Shown here: positions 9,302 through 19,301 of the stretch, piece by piece
Position numbering within the stretch: position 1 is the first letter of the stretch
Layout: each line of letters opens with the position of its first letter
Assembly: GCF_023509015.1 (NCBI RefSeq)
Contig: NZ_CP094975.1
Span: 1,247,501-1,311,500, forward strand
Direction of reading: 5' to 3'
DNA: 64,000 bases
Source of the DNA: Pseudomonas abieticivorans
GTDB lineage: Bacteria; Pseudomonadota; Gammaproteobacteria; Pseudomonadales; Pseudomonadaceae
Notes under the pieces: generated by a model
Database searches by the model: none
What the model was told of the DNA's origin: nothing
Seen by the model: only the letters and a program-made list of their open reading frames with translations
Made by a program: the position numbers and the translations under genes

Positions 9302-10482
9302 ACCAACGTCGACTCTTCACCGCTGAAAAACCCCGCCTGGCCGGCCGGCTCTGGCTCGGCCTGGGCCGCTTGCTGTGGCGAATCCTTTGGGTGAGTGCCT
9401 GCCTGGCGCTGCTGGGTTGGGCATTGAGCAGCGCCTGGTACGCCTGGAAGTTTTCCGGCCCCGTGCCAGCCCAGGAACAGATCCCGGCCGATGAAGCCGG
9501 CATGACCCAGGACATCATCCAGACTGCAGTGCGCATCGTCGACCAGCACCGCGAAGGCACCCGCTACCTGCGCGACGCCCACGCCAAGGCCCATGGCTGC
9601 GTGAAGGCCGAGGTCAACGTGCTGCAAGACCTGCCCGAGGCATTGCGCCAGGGGGTGTTCGCCACGCCCGGCAAAACCTGGCAAGCCTGGATGCGCCTGT
9701 CCAATGGCAACGCCTACCCGCAGTTCGACAGCACCACCGACGCCCGAGGCATGGCGCTCAAGCTGCTCGATGTACCCGGCACGCAACTGATGCCCAGCCA
9801 GCAGGCGCGACACGAGCAAGACTTCGTGATGTTCAACCATGCCAATTTCTTTGTCAGCGACGTGGCCGAGTATCGCCAGAACATCAGCGCCCAGGCAGAC
9901 GGCAAGACCGTGATGGCGTTCTTTCCCAGTTGGGACCCACGCACCTGGCAACTGCGCCACCTGATGATCGCCAACGCCACCCTGGCCCAGGCGCCGCCCA
10001 GCCCACTGCAGACCACCTATTACTCCGTGTCGCCGTACAAGTTCGGCGCTGGCAATGCCAAGTTCCGCGTGGTGCCGGACCCGGCCAGTTGCCCGCCCTA
10101 CACCCCGCCCAAACAGAACCGCGAATTGCCAAACTTCCTGCGCAGCGCGCTCAACCAACAGTTGTCCACCGATCGCCAGCCGGCTTGCTTCGCCTTGCAG
10201 ATCCAGCAGCAGGACGCGCGCAAGTACATGCCGATCGAAGACACCAGCATTGAATGGAAGCAAAGCGATGCGCCGTTCCAGACCGTCGCCAGCGTGCGCG
10301 TACCGGCCCAGGACTTCGACACCCCGGAGCAGAACCTGATGTGCGACAACCTGGCGTTCAGCCCCTGGCACGGCATCGAGGCCCACCGGCCGATCGGCGG
10401 GATCAACCGCTTACGCAAGGCGGTGTACGAAGCAGTCAGCGGCTATCGGCACGCGCGCAATGGTGCAACCGAGGCCCCATAG
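9298..10482 (+). CDS. Membrane-anchored catalase-family haem protein
   Basis: The 394-residue protein has an N-terminal transmembrane segment (about residues 25-48, LWRILWVSACLALLGWALSSAWYAW) and then a catalase-like domain: HAKAHGCVKAEVNV resembles the distal-His region, followed by WMRLSNGNAYPQFDSTTDARGMALKL and VMFNHANFFVSDV. It belongs to the small SrpA-type catalase-related proteins rather than full-size catalases. It overlaps the upstream di-haem peroxidase gene by ATGA. The pairing suggests an envelope peroxide or organic-peroxide system. True catalase activity cannot be inferred from sequence alone. Confidence 0.83.
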   Translation: MNQRRLFTAEKPRLAGRLWLGLGRLLWRILWVSACLALLGWALSSAWYAWKFSGPVPAQEQIPADEAGMTQDIIQTAVRIVDQHREGTRYLRDAHAKAHGCVKAEVNVLQDLPEALRQGVFATPGKTWQAWMRLSNGNAYPQFDSTTDARGMALKLLDVPGTQLMPSQQARHEQDFVMFNHANFFVSDVAEYRQNISAQADGKTVMAFFPSWDPRTWQLRHLMIANATLAQAPPSPLQTTYYSVSPYKFGAGNAKFRVVPDPASCPPYTPPKQNRELPNFLRSALNQQLSTDRQPACFALQIQQQDARKYMPIEDTSIEWKQSDAPFQTVASVRVPAQDFDTPEQNLMCDNLAFSPWHGIEAHRPIGGINRLRKAVYEAVSGYRHARNGATEAP

Positions 10483-10493
10483 CGGGGCCGCGC

Positions 10494-11051
10494 TCAGGCA
10501 GACCAGGCACTGACGTAGTCGGCAGTTGCCACCACCGGCGCCTCGCGCGGCGGGTTCAACGGGGTGCCCAGGTAGAGGAAGGCAATCACTTCCTCGCCTT
10601 CGCTCAAGCCCAGGCTTTGGGCGACGTGTGGCGCATAGGCCAGTTCGCCCGTGCGCCAGACCGCACCGACACCTTGGGCAAACGAGGCCAGCAAAATGTT
10701 TTGCGCCGCGCAGCCAGCGGCCAGCAGTTGTTCGCTTTTGGGTACCTTGAAGTGGTCCTGCAAGCGGGCCACAACCACCACCACCAGCGGGGCGCGCAGG
10801 GGCATGCCGCGGGCTTTTTCCAGGGCACCGTCCGTAGCATCACCCTTGAGCCGAACCGCTTGGGCCAATACCTCGCCCAACTGCCCACGGGCTTCGCCTT
10901 CCACCGTGATGAACCGCCAAGGCCGCAATTGGCCATGATCGGGCGCACGCAGCGCCGCCTGGAACAGCACTTCGCGCTGCTCTGCAGTAGGGGCCGGTTC
11001 GACCAGACGGGGGACGGAAACACGGTTGAGCAACGCTTCGATCGCCTGCAT
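10494..11051 (-). CDS. ydjA: YdjA-like nitroreductase family protein
   Basis: The 185-residue protein matches the short YdjA class of FMN-dependent nitroreductases: RVSVPRLVEPAPT at the N-terminus, LRAPDHGQLRPWRFI, and a C-terminal ...GVGAVWRTGELAY...FLYLGTP segment as in the E. coli protein. It is expected to be a dimeric cytoplasmic flavoprotein using NAD(P)H; the physiological substrate is unknown. It is convergent with the catalase-family gene and divergent from trkH. CTCTCCTGAT at the plus-strand position just upstream reads as ATCAGGAGAG on the minus strand and gives a good ribosome binding site. Confidence 0.88.
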   Translation of the reverse strand: MQAIEALLNRVSVPRLVEPAPTAEQREVLFQAALRAPDHGQLRPWRFITVEGEARGQLGEVLAQAVRLKGDATDGALEKARGMPLRAPLVVVVVARLQDHFKVPKSEQLLAAGCAAQNILLASFAQGVGAVWRTGELAYAPHVAQSLGLSEGEEVIAFLYLGTPLNPPREAPVVATADYVSAWSA

Positions 11052-11172
11052 CGGCTCTCTCCTGATAAGTATGTGCGGCTATTCTAGACCTAACCCGTAA
11101 AACCTTGCCGGGTTTACATGCCACCCCCCGCAGGTAGAATGGCGCCCTTCATTTTAAGCTAGAGCTGACTCA

Positions 11173-12627
11173 ATGGCGTTGCCGACCCTGCGCATCATCG
11201 GTTTCATTCTCGGCATCTTCCTGATCACCCTGGCGGTCAGCATGGTCATCCCGATGGTGACCCTGGTGATTTTCGAACGCACCGGCGACCTGCCGTCGTT
11301 TCTCTGGGCCAGCCTGATCACCTTTATCGCGGGCCTGGCCTTGGTGATCCCTGGCCGCCCGGAACAGGTGCAATTGCGCCCCCGGGACATGTACCTGCTG
11401 ACCGTCAGCAGTTGGATGGTGGTGTGCGTGTTCGCCGCCCTGCCCTTCCTGCTCACCCAGCACATCAGCTACACCGACGCCTTTTTCGAAAGCATGTCGG
11501 GCATCACCGCCACCGGCTCCACGGTGCTCAGCGGCCTGGACAGCATGTCCCCGGGCATTTTGATGTGGCGCTCGCTGCTGCACTGGCTGGGTGGCATCGG
11601 TTTTATCGGCATGGCCGTGGCCATCTTGCCGTTGCTGCGCATCGGCGGCATGCGCCTGTTCCAGACCGAATCCTCGGACCGCTCAGAGAAAGTCATGCCG
11701 CGCTCGCACATGGTCGCCAAGTCCATCGTGCTGGTCTACGTGGGCATTACCACGCTGGGCAGCCTGGCGTTCTGGGCCGCTGGCATGAACCTGTTCGATG
11801 CGATCAACCACGCGATGTCGGCGATTTCCACCGGGGGGTTTTCCACCTCTGATCAATCCCTGGCCAAGTGGACGCAACCGGCCGTGCACTGGGTGGCAGT
11901 GGTAGTGATGATCCTCGGCAGCCTGCCATTCACCTTGTACGTGGCCACCCTGCGCGGCAACCGTCGGGCATTGTTCAAGGACCAACAGGTGCAGGGGTTG
12001 CTCGGCATGCTGGTGGTGACCTGGTTGGTGTTGGGCACCTGGTACTGGTGGACCACGCAACTGCCCTGGTGGGACGCAATACGCCACGTGGCCTTGAACG
12101 TGACGTCGGTGGTCACCACCACCGGCTTCGCCCTGGGTGACTACAGCCTGTGGGGCAACTTCTCGCTGATGCTGTTTTTCTACCTGGGGTTTGTCGGTGG
12201 CTGTTCCGGGTCTACGGCGGGCGGCATCAAGATATTCCGCTTCCAGGTGGCCTACATCCTGCTCAAGGCCAGCCTCAATCAGTTGATCCACCCGCGCGCG
12301 GTGATCAAGCAGAAGTACAACGGCCACCGCCTGGACGACGAAATCGTACGATCGATCCTGACTTTTTCGTTTTTCTTCGCCATCACCATCTGTGGCATCG
12401 CGCTGGCGCTTTCCCTGCTGGGCCTGGACTGGATGACTGCACTTACCGGTGCTGCGAGCACCGTGTCGGGGGTGGGCCCAGGGCTGGGTGAAACCATCGG
12501 CCCTGCGGGCAACTTCGCCAGCCTGCCGGATGCTGCCAAATGGATTCTGAGCGGCGGCATGCTGTTGGGCCGCCTGGAAATCATTACGGTGCTGGTATTG
12601 TGTATGCCGGCGTTCTGGCGTCACTGA
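11173..12627 (+). CDS. trkH: Trk potassium uptake protein TrkH
   Basis: The 484-residue inner-membrane protein is made of hydrophobic helices with the repeated K+ selectivity-filter loops of the Trk/Ktr family: ESMSGITATGSTVL, AMSAISTGGFST, LNVTSVVTTTGFALG and AASTVSGVGPGLG. LRSLLHWLGGIGFIGM-type sequence (here MWRSLLHWLGGIGF) is diagnostic. It forms the channel of the K+ uptake system and needs the cytoplasmic NAD-binding protein TrkA, which is not in this window. TAGAAT about 35 bases upstream could be the -10 box. Its 3' end overlaps the convergent AraC-family gene by 44 bases. Confidence 0.95.
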   Translation: MALPTLRIIGFILGIFLITLAVSMVIPMVTLVIFERTGDLPSFLWASLITFIAGLALVIPGRPEQVQLRPRDMYLLTVSSWMVVCVFAALPFLLTQHISYTDAFFESMSGITATGSTVLSGLDSMSPGILMWRSLLHWLGGIGFIGMAVAILPLLRIGGMRLFQTESSDRSEKVMPRSHMVAKSIVLVYVGITTLGSLAFWAAGMNLFDAINHAMSAISTGGFSTSDQSLAKWTQPAVHWVAVVVMILGSLPFTLYVATLRGNRRALFKDQQVQGLLGMLVVTWLVLGTWYWWTTQLPWWDAIRHVALNVTSVVTTTGFALGDYSLWGNFSLMLFFYLGFVGGCSGSTAGGIKIFRFQVAYILLKASLNQLIHPRAVIKQKYNGHRLDDEIVRSILTFSFFFAITICGIALALSLLGLDWMTALTGAASTVSGVGPGLGETIGPAGNFASLPDAAKWILSGGMLLGRLEIITVLVLCMPAFWRH

Positions 12628-13648
12628 GGCCGGTACCGTCGCTACCCAACAGGCGCGCACGGTACTCGCCAGGCGTTGCGTCGAACCAGCGGCGGAACGC
12701 CCGGAAGAAGTTGCTGGGGTCGGCAAAGCCCAATAGGTAAGCGGCCTCCAGCAGAGTCATATCGGCTTGCCCCAGGTATTGCTCGGCCAACTCCCGGCGG
12801 GTGTCGTCCAGCAACGTCTGGAAACTGGTGCCTTCATCCTGCAAGCGGCGCTGCAAGGTACGCTGCGACAGGTGCAGGGCCTGGGCGACCATTTCGCGCT
12901 TGGGCTCGCCCTGGGGCAGCAGCCGGCACAGCACTTGGCGCGCCTTGTGGGTCACGCGGCTTTCCGAGAAGCGCGCCAGGTACTCGCCGGCAAAACGGTC
13001 GTGCAAGGCAGCCATGGCATCGTTGGCGGTGGGCAGCAGGGTTTCCATGTCCGAGCGCTCGAAGATCAGCGCATCGTAGGGTGCGTTGAACTCCAAAGGT
13101 GCGTGAAACGCTTCCTGATAGGGCGCAAGGTTCTGCGGCGTGCTGCCCTGCACCAGCACCTTGCGCGGGTGCAGGATACGCCCGGTCAGCCAGGCACACA
13201 GTGACAAGGCGCAGGCCAGGGAGGCTTCGCAACTTTGCCGGGTGGGCGGCAGGTGGTCGCCGTGCACGGTCAAAATCAATGCGTAGCCTTCGGGCAACAG
13301 TTTGAAACTCAAGTCGGCGCTTTCGGCAATGATGCGCTGGTAACGCACCAGGCGCTCGAAACCGGCGGCCAGGGTACGGCTGGACATCAGCACGTAACCC
13401 ACCACGTGAAAAGACGCCGGGCGCACCACCTTGGCCATGTTCAGGCCGATGGCCGGGTTGCCCGATTGCTCCACCGCCAATTGCCACAGGCGGGTCATGT
13501 TGTCCTGAGTGAAGCGCGCATCGGGGTCGTCCAACGCCGCGAAATCCAGGCCCAATTGCTTGAACAAAGCCCGGCAGTCCAGGCCCTCCAGTTCCAACGC
13601 CTTGACTATCCCCATGGCCCAACTGGCCGACGTCGTACGTTCGCTCAT
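12584..13648 (-). CDS. AraC-family transcriptional regulator (ArmA-type N-terminal domain)
   Basis: The 354-residue protein has an N-terminal 'Arabinose_bd'-type domain (LEGLDCRALFKQLGLDFAAL, MSSRTLAAGFERLVRYQRI) and a C-terminal AraC DNA-binding domain with two helix-turn-helix motifs (MVAQALHLSQRTLQRRLQDEG; AAYLLGFADPSNFFRAFRRW, near 275-335). The start at 13648 follows GTGAGGATC. The effector and targets are unknown; neither neighbour is an obvious catabolic partner. The last 44 bases overlap the 3' end of trkH on the other strand. The tail past the HTH (LLGSDGTGLSDARTPAYTIPAP) is encoded in that overlap and is probably unconserved. Confidence 0.9.
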   Translation of the reverse strand: MSERTTSASWAMGIVKALELEGLDCRALFKQLGLDFAALDDPDARFTQDNMTRLWQLAVEQSGNPAIGLNMAKVVRPASFHVVGYVLMSSRTLAAGFERLVRYQRIIAESADLSFKLLPEGYALILTVHGDHLPPTRQSCEASLACALSLCAWLTGRILHPRKVLVQGSTPQNLAPYQEAFHAPLEFNAPYDALIFERSDMETLLPTANDAMAALHDRFAGEYLARFSESRVTHKARQVLCRLLPQGEPKREMVAQALHLSQRTLQRRLQDEGTSFQTLLDDTRRELAEQYLGQADMTLLEAAYLLGFADPSNFFRAFRRWFDATPGEYRARLLGSDGTGLSDARTPAYTIPAP

Positions 13649-13784
13649 GATCCTCACACCACCAGGCCAAGTAACTTCAAGGATATTAAACTGGCGCCAA
13701 TAGTCACTGGCCCTTGCTGATACACACTCTAGACTTAAACCAGGCTCCACGTGGTCCCATTGATCGTGAAAAGAGACTGCTGTC

Positions 13785-14096
13785 GTGAAAAATATCGAGC
13801 ATTTCAAGACCTTCGCCCAGTTCTACCCCTATTACCTTGAAGAACACAGCAACGCCACCTGCCGGCGCCTGCACTTCATCGGCACCAGCCTGGTCATCGC
13901 CTTGCTCGCCTACACCTTCGCCAGCGCTGCCTGGCTGCTGCTGATCGCCATTCCGGTGGCCGGTTACAGCTTTGCCTGGTTCGGGCATTTTTTCTTCGAA
14001 AAAAATCGCCCCGCCACCTTCAGGCACCCGCTGTACAGCCTGATGGGTGACTTTGTGATGTACCGCGACATGCTGGTGGGCAAGGTATCTTTTTAG
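13785..14096 (+). CDS. Mpo1-like (DUF962) membrane protein
   Basis: The 103-residue protein starts with GTG and has two hydrophobic helices (about 31-60). It carries the histidines conserved in the DUF962/Mpo1 family: RRLHFIGTSL near 30 and GHFFFEKNRPATFRHP near 70. Yeast Mpo1 is an Fe(II)-dependent dioxygenase in fatty-acid alpha-oxidation, and the histidines are its presumed iron ligands; the bacterial role is unknown. The gene lies 118 bases before the HD-domain gene on the same strand. The ribosome binding site (AGAGA region) is weak, so the exact start is moderately certain. Confidence 0.85.
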   Translation: MKNIEHFKTFAQFYPYYLEEHSNATCRRLHFIGTSLVIALLAYTFASAAWLLLIAIPVAGYSFAWFGHFFFEKNRPATFRHPLYSLMGDFVMYRDMLVGKVSF

Positions 14097-14214
14097 ATAC
14101 ATTCGGCCTGCAGGGCCATTAAGCCGTCTTGCAAGGACACTGTGAGGTGCGCGCGACGGATTACACTGAAAAGGATGGATCCAGAACCTTACCGGTGAAT
14201 ATTTCGGAGACGTA

Positions 14215-14808
14215 ATGAGCGAAGTTGCGCGTTTCACCCACATGCAGGATGGCACGGAGCAGGACTGGAAAATCATCGCCGGAGACTTCTGGGCCTATGC
14301 CCAGCAATTGCCGCAGCGGATCTTGACCCACCTGCGCTTGCTGGATGGCGACTTCGGTGGTTTCCCGGTCGACCGCCTGACCCATTCCCTGCAAACCGCC
14401 ACCCGCGCCTACCGCGACGGGCGTGACGAAGAGTACGTGGTGTGCGCGCTGTTGCATGACATCGGCGACACCCTGGGCAGTTTCAACCACCCGGACATCG
14501 CCGCAGCCATTCTCAAGCCTTTCGTCAGCCCGGAAAACCTGTGGATGGTGGAAAAGCACGGGGTTTTCCAGGGCTATTACTTTTTCCATCACTTAGGCAT
14601 GGACCGGCACCTGCGCGAGCAATTCCAGGACCACCCGCAGTACCGGCAAACCATCGAATTCTGCGCCCGCTACGACGCCGCAGCCTTCGACCCCGACTAC
14701 GACACCCTGCCCCTGAGCTTTTTCGAGCCGATGATGACGCGCCTGTTCGCCCAGCCGCGCCAGTCCATCTACAAGGCCACAGCCCCCGCCCCTGCAAGAG
14801 CGGATTAA
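14215..14808 (+). CDS. HD-domain protein resembling PhnZ/MIOX-type di-iron oxygenases
   Basis: The 197-residue protein has the HD-domain ligands H57 (LTHSLQTATRA), H81-D82 (ALLHDIGD) and a late Asp in ARYDAAAFDPDYDT (D154), with additional histidines at H92 (FNHPDI) and H115 (EKHGVF). Six ligands in the order H...HD...H...H...D are those of mixed-valence di-iron oxygenases (PhnZ, myo-inositol oxygenase), whereas HD phosphohydrolases usually have four. The length also fits PhnZ (about 190). The substrate is unknown. The last codons and the TAA stop lie inside a REP element, so the C-terminal APAPARAD tail is repeat-derived. A plain HD phosphohydrolase remains possible. Confidence 0.82.
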   Translation: MSEVARFTHMQDGTEQDWKIIAGDFWAYAQQLPQRILTHLRLLDGDFGGFPVDRLTHSLQTATRAYRDGRDEEYVVCALLHDIGDTLGSFNHPDIAAAILKPFVSPENLWMVEKHGVFQGYYFFHHLGMDRHLREQFQDHPQYRQTIEFCARYDAAAFDPDYDTLPLSFFEPMMTRLFAQPRQSIYKATAPAPARAD

Positions 14809-14818
14809 TCCGCGAAAA
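14793..14818 (-). repeat. REP element overlapping the 3' end of the HD-domain gene
   Basis: The core GCGGATTAATCCGC with flanks TGCAAGA and GAAAAG is a minus-oriented, slightly degenerate copy of the common REP. It includes the last codons and the stop codon of the upstream gene and lies between two convergent genes. Confidence 0.75.
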
Positions 14819-14847
14819 GAACGCGGCGGCTTCCCGGCAATGCTCCG

Positions 14848-15306
14848 TCAGGAGTTTTTCAATTGCTGCAATTTGGCCGTGATCCCTTCGGCCGTTTGCT
14901 CACCAATCAACTGATCGCGGATCTTGCCCTTGTTGTCGATGATGTAGGTGATGGGCAAGGCTTCACTGGACGGCAAGTCGAAACGCGGCGCCGGGTCCTG
15001 GGCCAGTACCGTGAAGGTGATGCCCAGTGTCTCGGCGGCCTTTTTCAGGTCGTCGCCCTGCAGGTTATCGAAGTTCACCCCCACCACGGCCACGCCCTGG
15101 CCCTTGAGCTGATCGGCCAGTGTGTTGAGCTGCGGGATCTCGGTGCGGCAAGGGCCACACCATTCGGCCCAATAGTTGACCACCAGCCACTGCCCATCCA
15201 ATTGCTTGGCCTGCACCACCTTGCCATTCTGGTCTGGCCCATAGTCGGCGCCGCACCCGCTGAGCAGCACGCACGCCATCAGTGCCATCGCGAAACGCTT
15301 GAACAT
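14848..15306 (-). CDS. TlpA/ResA-like thioredoxin lipoprotein
   Basis: The 152-residue protein has a lipoprotein signal (ACVLLSGC, lipidated Cys near residue 18) and a thioredoxin fold with WCGPC near 51-55 and a cis-Pro loop (SSEALPITYIID). It is expected to be a membrane-tethered periplasmic thiol:disulfide reductase, perhaps for cytochrome c maturation or repair of oxidised proteins. I use the ATG at 15306 because GAGGGA precedes it; 14 extra upstream codons are open but would mask the signal peptide. It is convergent with the HD-domain gene and divergent from arsC. Confidence 0.9.
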   Translation of the reverse strand: MFKRFAMALMACVLLSGCGADYGPDQNGKVVQAKQLDGQWLVVNYWAEWCGPCRTEIPQLNTLADQLKGQGVAVVGVNFDNLQGDDLKKAAETLGITFTVLAQDPAPRFDLPSSEALPITYIIDNKGKIRDQLIGEQTAEGITAKLQQLKNS

Positions 15307-15412
15307 GTTCGGTCCCTCGTCAAAATGCAGCGCCCGATGAACGCACACGGTTCAGCACAGCTCGCCACAGAGGTTAGAATAGCCGCCACTTCATGCCAGA
15401 TGCGACCCGCAC

Positions 15413-16777
<1,365 letters not shown>

Positions 16778-16778
<1 letters not shown>

Positions 16779-17449
16779 TGCAGGATTACAAATGGCTGAA
16801 CGAATACTGCCTGAACCGCTTTGGCTCGGCCAAAGCCCTGGAGGCCAACCTGCCTTCAGCGAAAACCCCGGCGCAATTGCGCATGATCAGTAACGACCGC
16901 TACCTGTCGACCATGGCCCTGCGGGTATTTCGCGCCGGCCTCAAGCACAGCTTGGTGGATGCCAAGTGGCCAGCGTTCGAGCAGGTGTTCTTTGGCTTTG
17001 ACCCCGAGAAGGTCGTGCTGATGGGCGCCGAACACCTGGAGCGCCTGATGCAGGACACCCGCATCATCCGCCACCTGGGCAAGCTCAAGAGCGTGCCGCG
17101 CAATGCCCAGATGATCCTGGACCTCAGCCATGAGCACGGCAGCTTCGGCAACTTCATCGCCGATTGGCCGCAAGATGACATCGTCGGCCTGTGGCAGTAC
17201 CTGGCCAAGCACGGCAACCAGATGGGCGGGCTGTCGTCGCCGCGCTTTTTGCGCATGGTCGGCAAAGACACCTTCATCCCGACCTGGGACGTGGTGGCGG
17301 CGCTGAACGCGCAGGGTATCGTTGATAAGGTGCCAAGCAGCAAACGCGACCAGGCCACGGTGCAGGCGGTGTTCAACCAGTGGCGCGAGGAGAGTGGGCG
17401 GCCACTGTGCCAGCTGTCAGCGATGTTGGCGTTTACCGTCAATCACTGA
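16778..17449 (+). CDS. Divergent DNA-3-methyladenine glycosylase I (Tag)-like protein
   Basis: The 223-residue protein aligns over its middle with Tag: RAGLKHSLVDAKWPAFEQVFFGFDPEKV and ERLMQDTRIIRHLGKLKSVPRNA match the Tag helix-hairpin-helix glycosylase core. However, the N-terminal Cys/His and C-terminal His/Cys that bind zinc in E. coli Tag are absent, and the catalytic-pocket Glu (LEGQQAG in Tag) is replaced here by LRVFRAG. It may be a base-excision enzyme with altered specificity. It is the last gene of the arsC-wrbA-DUF2069 run and is translationally coupled to the DUF2069 gene. A palindromic repeat follows. Confidence 0.8.
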
Positions 17450-17464
17450 TAACCGCGACTTTGC

Positions 17465-17526
17465 GGGAGCATGGCTTGCCAGCGTTGGCGTCCTCAAGGG
17501 CCCTGTCGCTGGCAAGCCATGCTCCC
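17465..17526. repeat. Long inverted repeat (GGGAGC...GGCTTGCC REP family)
   Basis: Two perfect 20-base arms (17465-17484 and 17507-17526; GGGAGCATGGCTTGCC core) flank a 22-base loop between the convergent tag-like gene and ttcA. A related copy lies at 58433-58498. It is a second REP/BIME family, different from the GCGGATNAATCCGC one, and may end transcription from both sides. Confidence 0.85.
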
Positions 17527-17535
17527 ACAAGGGCA

Positions 17536-18360
17536 TCAAATATTGACCACGTTGACGAAGCGCGAAGCCGCGGTTTCGTCGATCTTCAGGCTGGCAAAGT
17601 CAAACAGATTGCGGTCGGCCAGTTGCGACGGCACCACGTTTTGCAAGCCACGGAAAATGCTTTCGGTGCGGCCCGGGTTCTTGCGTTCCCAATCCACCAG
17701 CATGTCCTTGACCACCTGGCGCTGCAGGTTCTCTTGCGAGCCACACAGGTTGCACGGGATGATCGGGAAACCCTTGAAGTCCGAATAGGCCTGGATGTCT
17801 TTCTCGATGCAGTAGGCCAACGGGCGGATCACCACGTTGCGGCCATCGTCGGCGCGCAGCTTGGGCGGCATGGCTTTGAGCGAACCGTTGAAGAACATAT
17901 TGAGGAAGAACGTCTCGACGATGTCGTCGCGGTGGTGCCCCAGCGCCATCTTGGTCGCGCCGATCTCGTCGGCAAAGGTGTACAGCGTGCCACGACGCAG
18001 GCGCGAGCACAGCGAGCAGGTGGTCTTGCCTTCCGGGATCAGCTCCTTGACCACTGAGTAGGTGTCTTTCTCGACGATGTGGTATTCAACGCCCAGCGCT
18101 TTGAGGTAGGCCGGCAACACGTGCTCGGGAAAGCCCGGCTGCTTCTGGTCCATGTTCACCGCGACGATCTCGAACTTGATCGGCGCCACCTTCTGCAGGT
18201 GCATCAGCACGTCCAGCAGGGTGTAGCTGTCCTTGCCGCCTGACAGGCAAACCATGACCTTGTCGCCGTCTTCGATCATGTTGTAGTCGGCAACGGCCTC
18301 ACCGGCGAGCCGGCGAAGGCGTTTCTGCAATTTGTTCTGACTGACCGAAAGGGTGCCCAT
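17536..18360 (-). CDS. ttcA: tRNA 2-thiocytidine(32) synthetase TtcA
   Basis: The 274-residue protein thiolates C32 of tRNA. It shows the PP-loop SGGKDS near 40-45 and the two CxxC pairs that hold the [4Fe-4S] cluster (CSLC near 115, CNLC near 205), with [11 protein letters not shown] between. I use the ATG at 18360 because TtcA orthologues begin MGTLS; an in-frame ATG at 18399 has a much better ribosome binding site (TGAGGG, 6 bases away) and would add 13 residues, so the longer form may be made. It is monocistronic and divergent from the Yip1-family gene. Confidence 0.95.
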   Translation of the reverse strand: MGTLSVSQNKLQKRLRRLAGEAVADYNMIEDGDKVMVCLSGGKDSYTLLDVLMHLQKVAPIKFEIVAVNMDQKQPGFPEHVLPAYLKALGVEYHIVEKDTYSVVKELIPEGKTTCSLCSRLRRGTLYTFADEIGATKMALGHHRDDIVETFFLNMFFNGSLKAMPPKLRADDGRNVVIRPLAYCIEKDIQAYSDFKGFPIIPCNLCGSQENLQRQVVKDMLVDWERKNPGRTESIFRGLQNVVPSQLADRNLFDFASLKIDETAASRFVNVVNI

Positions 18361-18570
18361 GGCGCTTGAATCCGCGAGGTATGACGAAAAGCCGAACATT
18401 TTACCCTCAAAGCGTCCTGGAGTGTATGGCTACCCGGCGGGCAAATGCTTCAAGGTGATTACAACGCGCCCCTACAGCGCGATTTGCTCTAAACGCACGG
18501 CTTTGTGCGCCGATCAGCACCCTATACTGCGGTTAAGGTCAGGTTTGACCATCCAATAGGAGTGACTGGC

Positions 18571-19170
18571 ATGATTCATCACGTCGTGGGGCTGTTTACC
18601 CATCCGGATCAAGAATGGCAGCAAATTCGTGGCGAAGAAGAAACCATCGGCCACATGTATTTGACTCACACATTGATCCTGGCGGCGATACCCGCCGTTT
18701 CCGCGTTTATTGGCACCACCCAGGTGGGCTGGGTGATTGGCAGCCGGGCACCGGTGATGTTGACCCACGAAAGCGCGATCTGGATGACGGTGATGTCTTA
18801 CATCGCCATGCTGGGCGGCGTGGCGGTGATGGGTGCGTTCATCCATTGGATGGCCCGCACCTACGATGCCAGCCCCAGCCTTGCCCGTTGCATCGCGTTT
18901 GCCACCTACACCGCGACGCCGTTGTTCATCGGCGGCCTGGCGGCCTTGTACCCGCACTTGTGGCTGGGCATGGTGGTGGGCACCGCGGCCATCTGCTACA
19001 CGGTGTACCTGTTGTACGTGGGCCTGCCCACCTTCATGAATATTCCGGCCGACGAAGGCTTTCTGTTCTCAAGCTCGGTATTGGCGGTGGGCCTGGTGGT
19101 GCTGGTGGCGATCATGGCCTTTACCGTAATCATCTGGGGGCTGGGCGTGGGGCCTGAATACACCAACTGA
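18571..19170 (+). CDS. Yip1-family inner-membrane protein
   Basis: The 199-residue protein begins MIHHVVGLFTHPDQEWQQIR, the typical amphipathic start of bacterial Yip1/YohC-like proteins, followed by five hydrophobic helices. The start at 18571 is preceded by GGAG. Members are inner-membrane proteins of unknown function; nothing nearby indicates a specific role. Confidence 0.87.
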   Translation: MIHHVVGLFTHPDQEWQQIRGEEETIGHMYLTHTLILAAIPAVSAFIGTTQVGWVIGSRAPVMLTHESAIWMTVMSYIAMLGGVAVMGAFIHWMARTYDASPSLARCIAFATYTATPLFIGGLAALYPHLWLGMVVGTAAICYTVYLLYVGLPTFMNIPADEGFLFSSSVLAVGLVVLVAIMAFTVIIWGLGVGPEYTN

Positions 19171-19301
19171 TCGGTCAAGCGTCAAAACGGGCCGCCTGCG
19201 GGCGGCCCGCTGCTGTGCATGGCCTTCCACATTTAGCGACGAGCGGCTCGGCACTCGGCTGGGCTTGCGGCATAATCGCCCAATCTGGAGTGTCTTTATC
19301 A

